Shown: positions 63,987 through 64,000 of the stretch, one piece after another | Numbering within the stretch: the stretch's first letter is position 1 | Layout: every line of letters starts with the position of its first letter | Source: Baylisascaris procyonis | Lineage: Eukaryota; Nematoda; Chromadorea; Rhabditida; Ascarididae | Assembly: GCA_037389465.1 (NCBI GenBank) | Contig: JAZARR010000033.1 | Span: forward strand, 1,464,501-1,528,500 | Length of the DNA stretch: 64,000 nt | Direction: 5' to 3' | Translations under genes and position numbers: made by a program | The notes under the pieces: generated by a model | What the model saw: the letters and a program-made list of their open reading frames with translations, nothing else | Database searches by the model: none | Told to the model about the DNA's origin: nothing

Positions 63987-64000
63987 CTGGGGAGATGCAG

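Noticed and set aside
1..64000. CRISPR arrays, bacterial operons, rRNA genes
   Set aside because: The window is eukaryotic with spliced genes; no spaced direct-repeat array or rRNA-like segment was seen.

Overview
The window looks like genomic DNA of a chromadorean nematode. Four conserved multi-exon genes can be assembled exon by exon. Each is closest, as far as I can judge from memory, to a Caenorhabditis elegans gene, and their 3' splice sites mostly match the nematode T-rich CAG pattern. Introns are long (131 bp to 5.1 kb, most near 1 kb), unlike the compact C. elegans genome, so this is probably a larger-genome, possibly parasitic species. I cannot name the species. All gene models were built by eye from homology plus GT/AG sites. 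In every model the exon phases match at each junction, and the three models complete in the window (sptf-3-like, snt-4-like, ppk-1-like) sum to whole codons.

Layout. (1) 1-8148, + strand: an Obg-like ATPase (ola-1), lacking its first exon(s). (2) 9372-16798, + strand: an Sp-family zinc-finger transcription factor (sptf-3-like), 6 exons, with a 4.3 kb first intron carrying a G-rich minisatellite at 11643-11910. (3) About 16.8-23.5 kb: mostly unannotatable DNA with a TG-rich tract and a decayed non-LTR retrotransposon reverse transcriptase (20808-21420, - strand). (4) 23555-34938, - strand: a complete synaptotagmin of the Syt4/11 class (snt-4-like), 5 coding exons. (5) About 35-48.3 kb: gene-poor, with a GC-rich CRE-containing island upstream of the synaptotagmin and one possible 65-residue membrane microprotein. 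(6) 48366-63807, + strand: a type I phosphatidylinositol-4-phosphate 5-kinase (ppk-1-like), 12 coding exons. An AT microsatellite closes the window.

The genes do not form one pathway, but two touch the same biology: PI(4,5)P2 made by the PIP5K is a membrane ligand of synaptotagmin C2B domains. OLA1 is a general ATPase linked to translation and stress, and the Sp factor is a GC-box regulator.

The most notable signals are: most 5' splice sites carry T at intron position +3; the synaptotagmin C2A domain has lost calcium ligands that C2B largely keeps; perfect CRE palindromes cluster at the synaptotagmin locus; and long pure G or C tracts are far more frequent than chance. I found no wholly new gene system.
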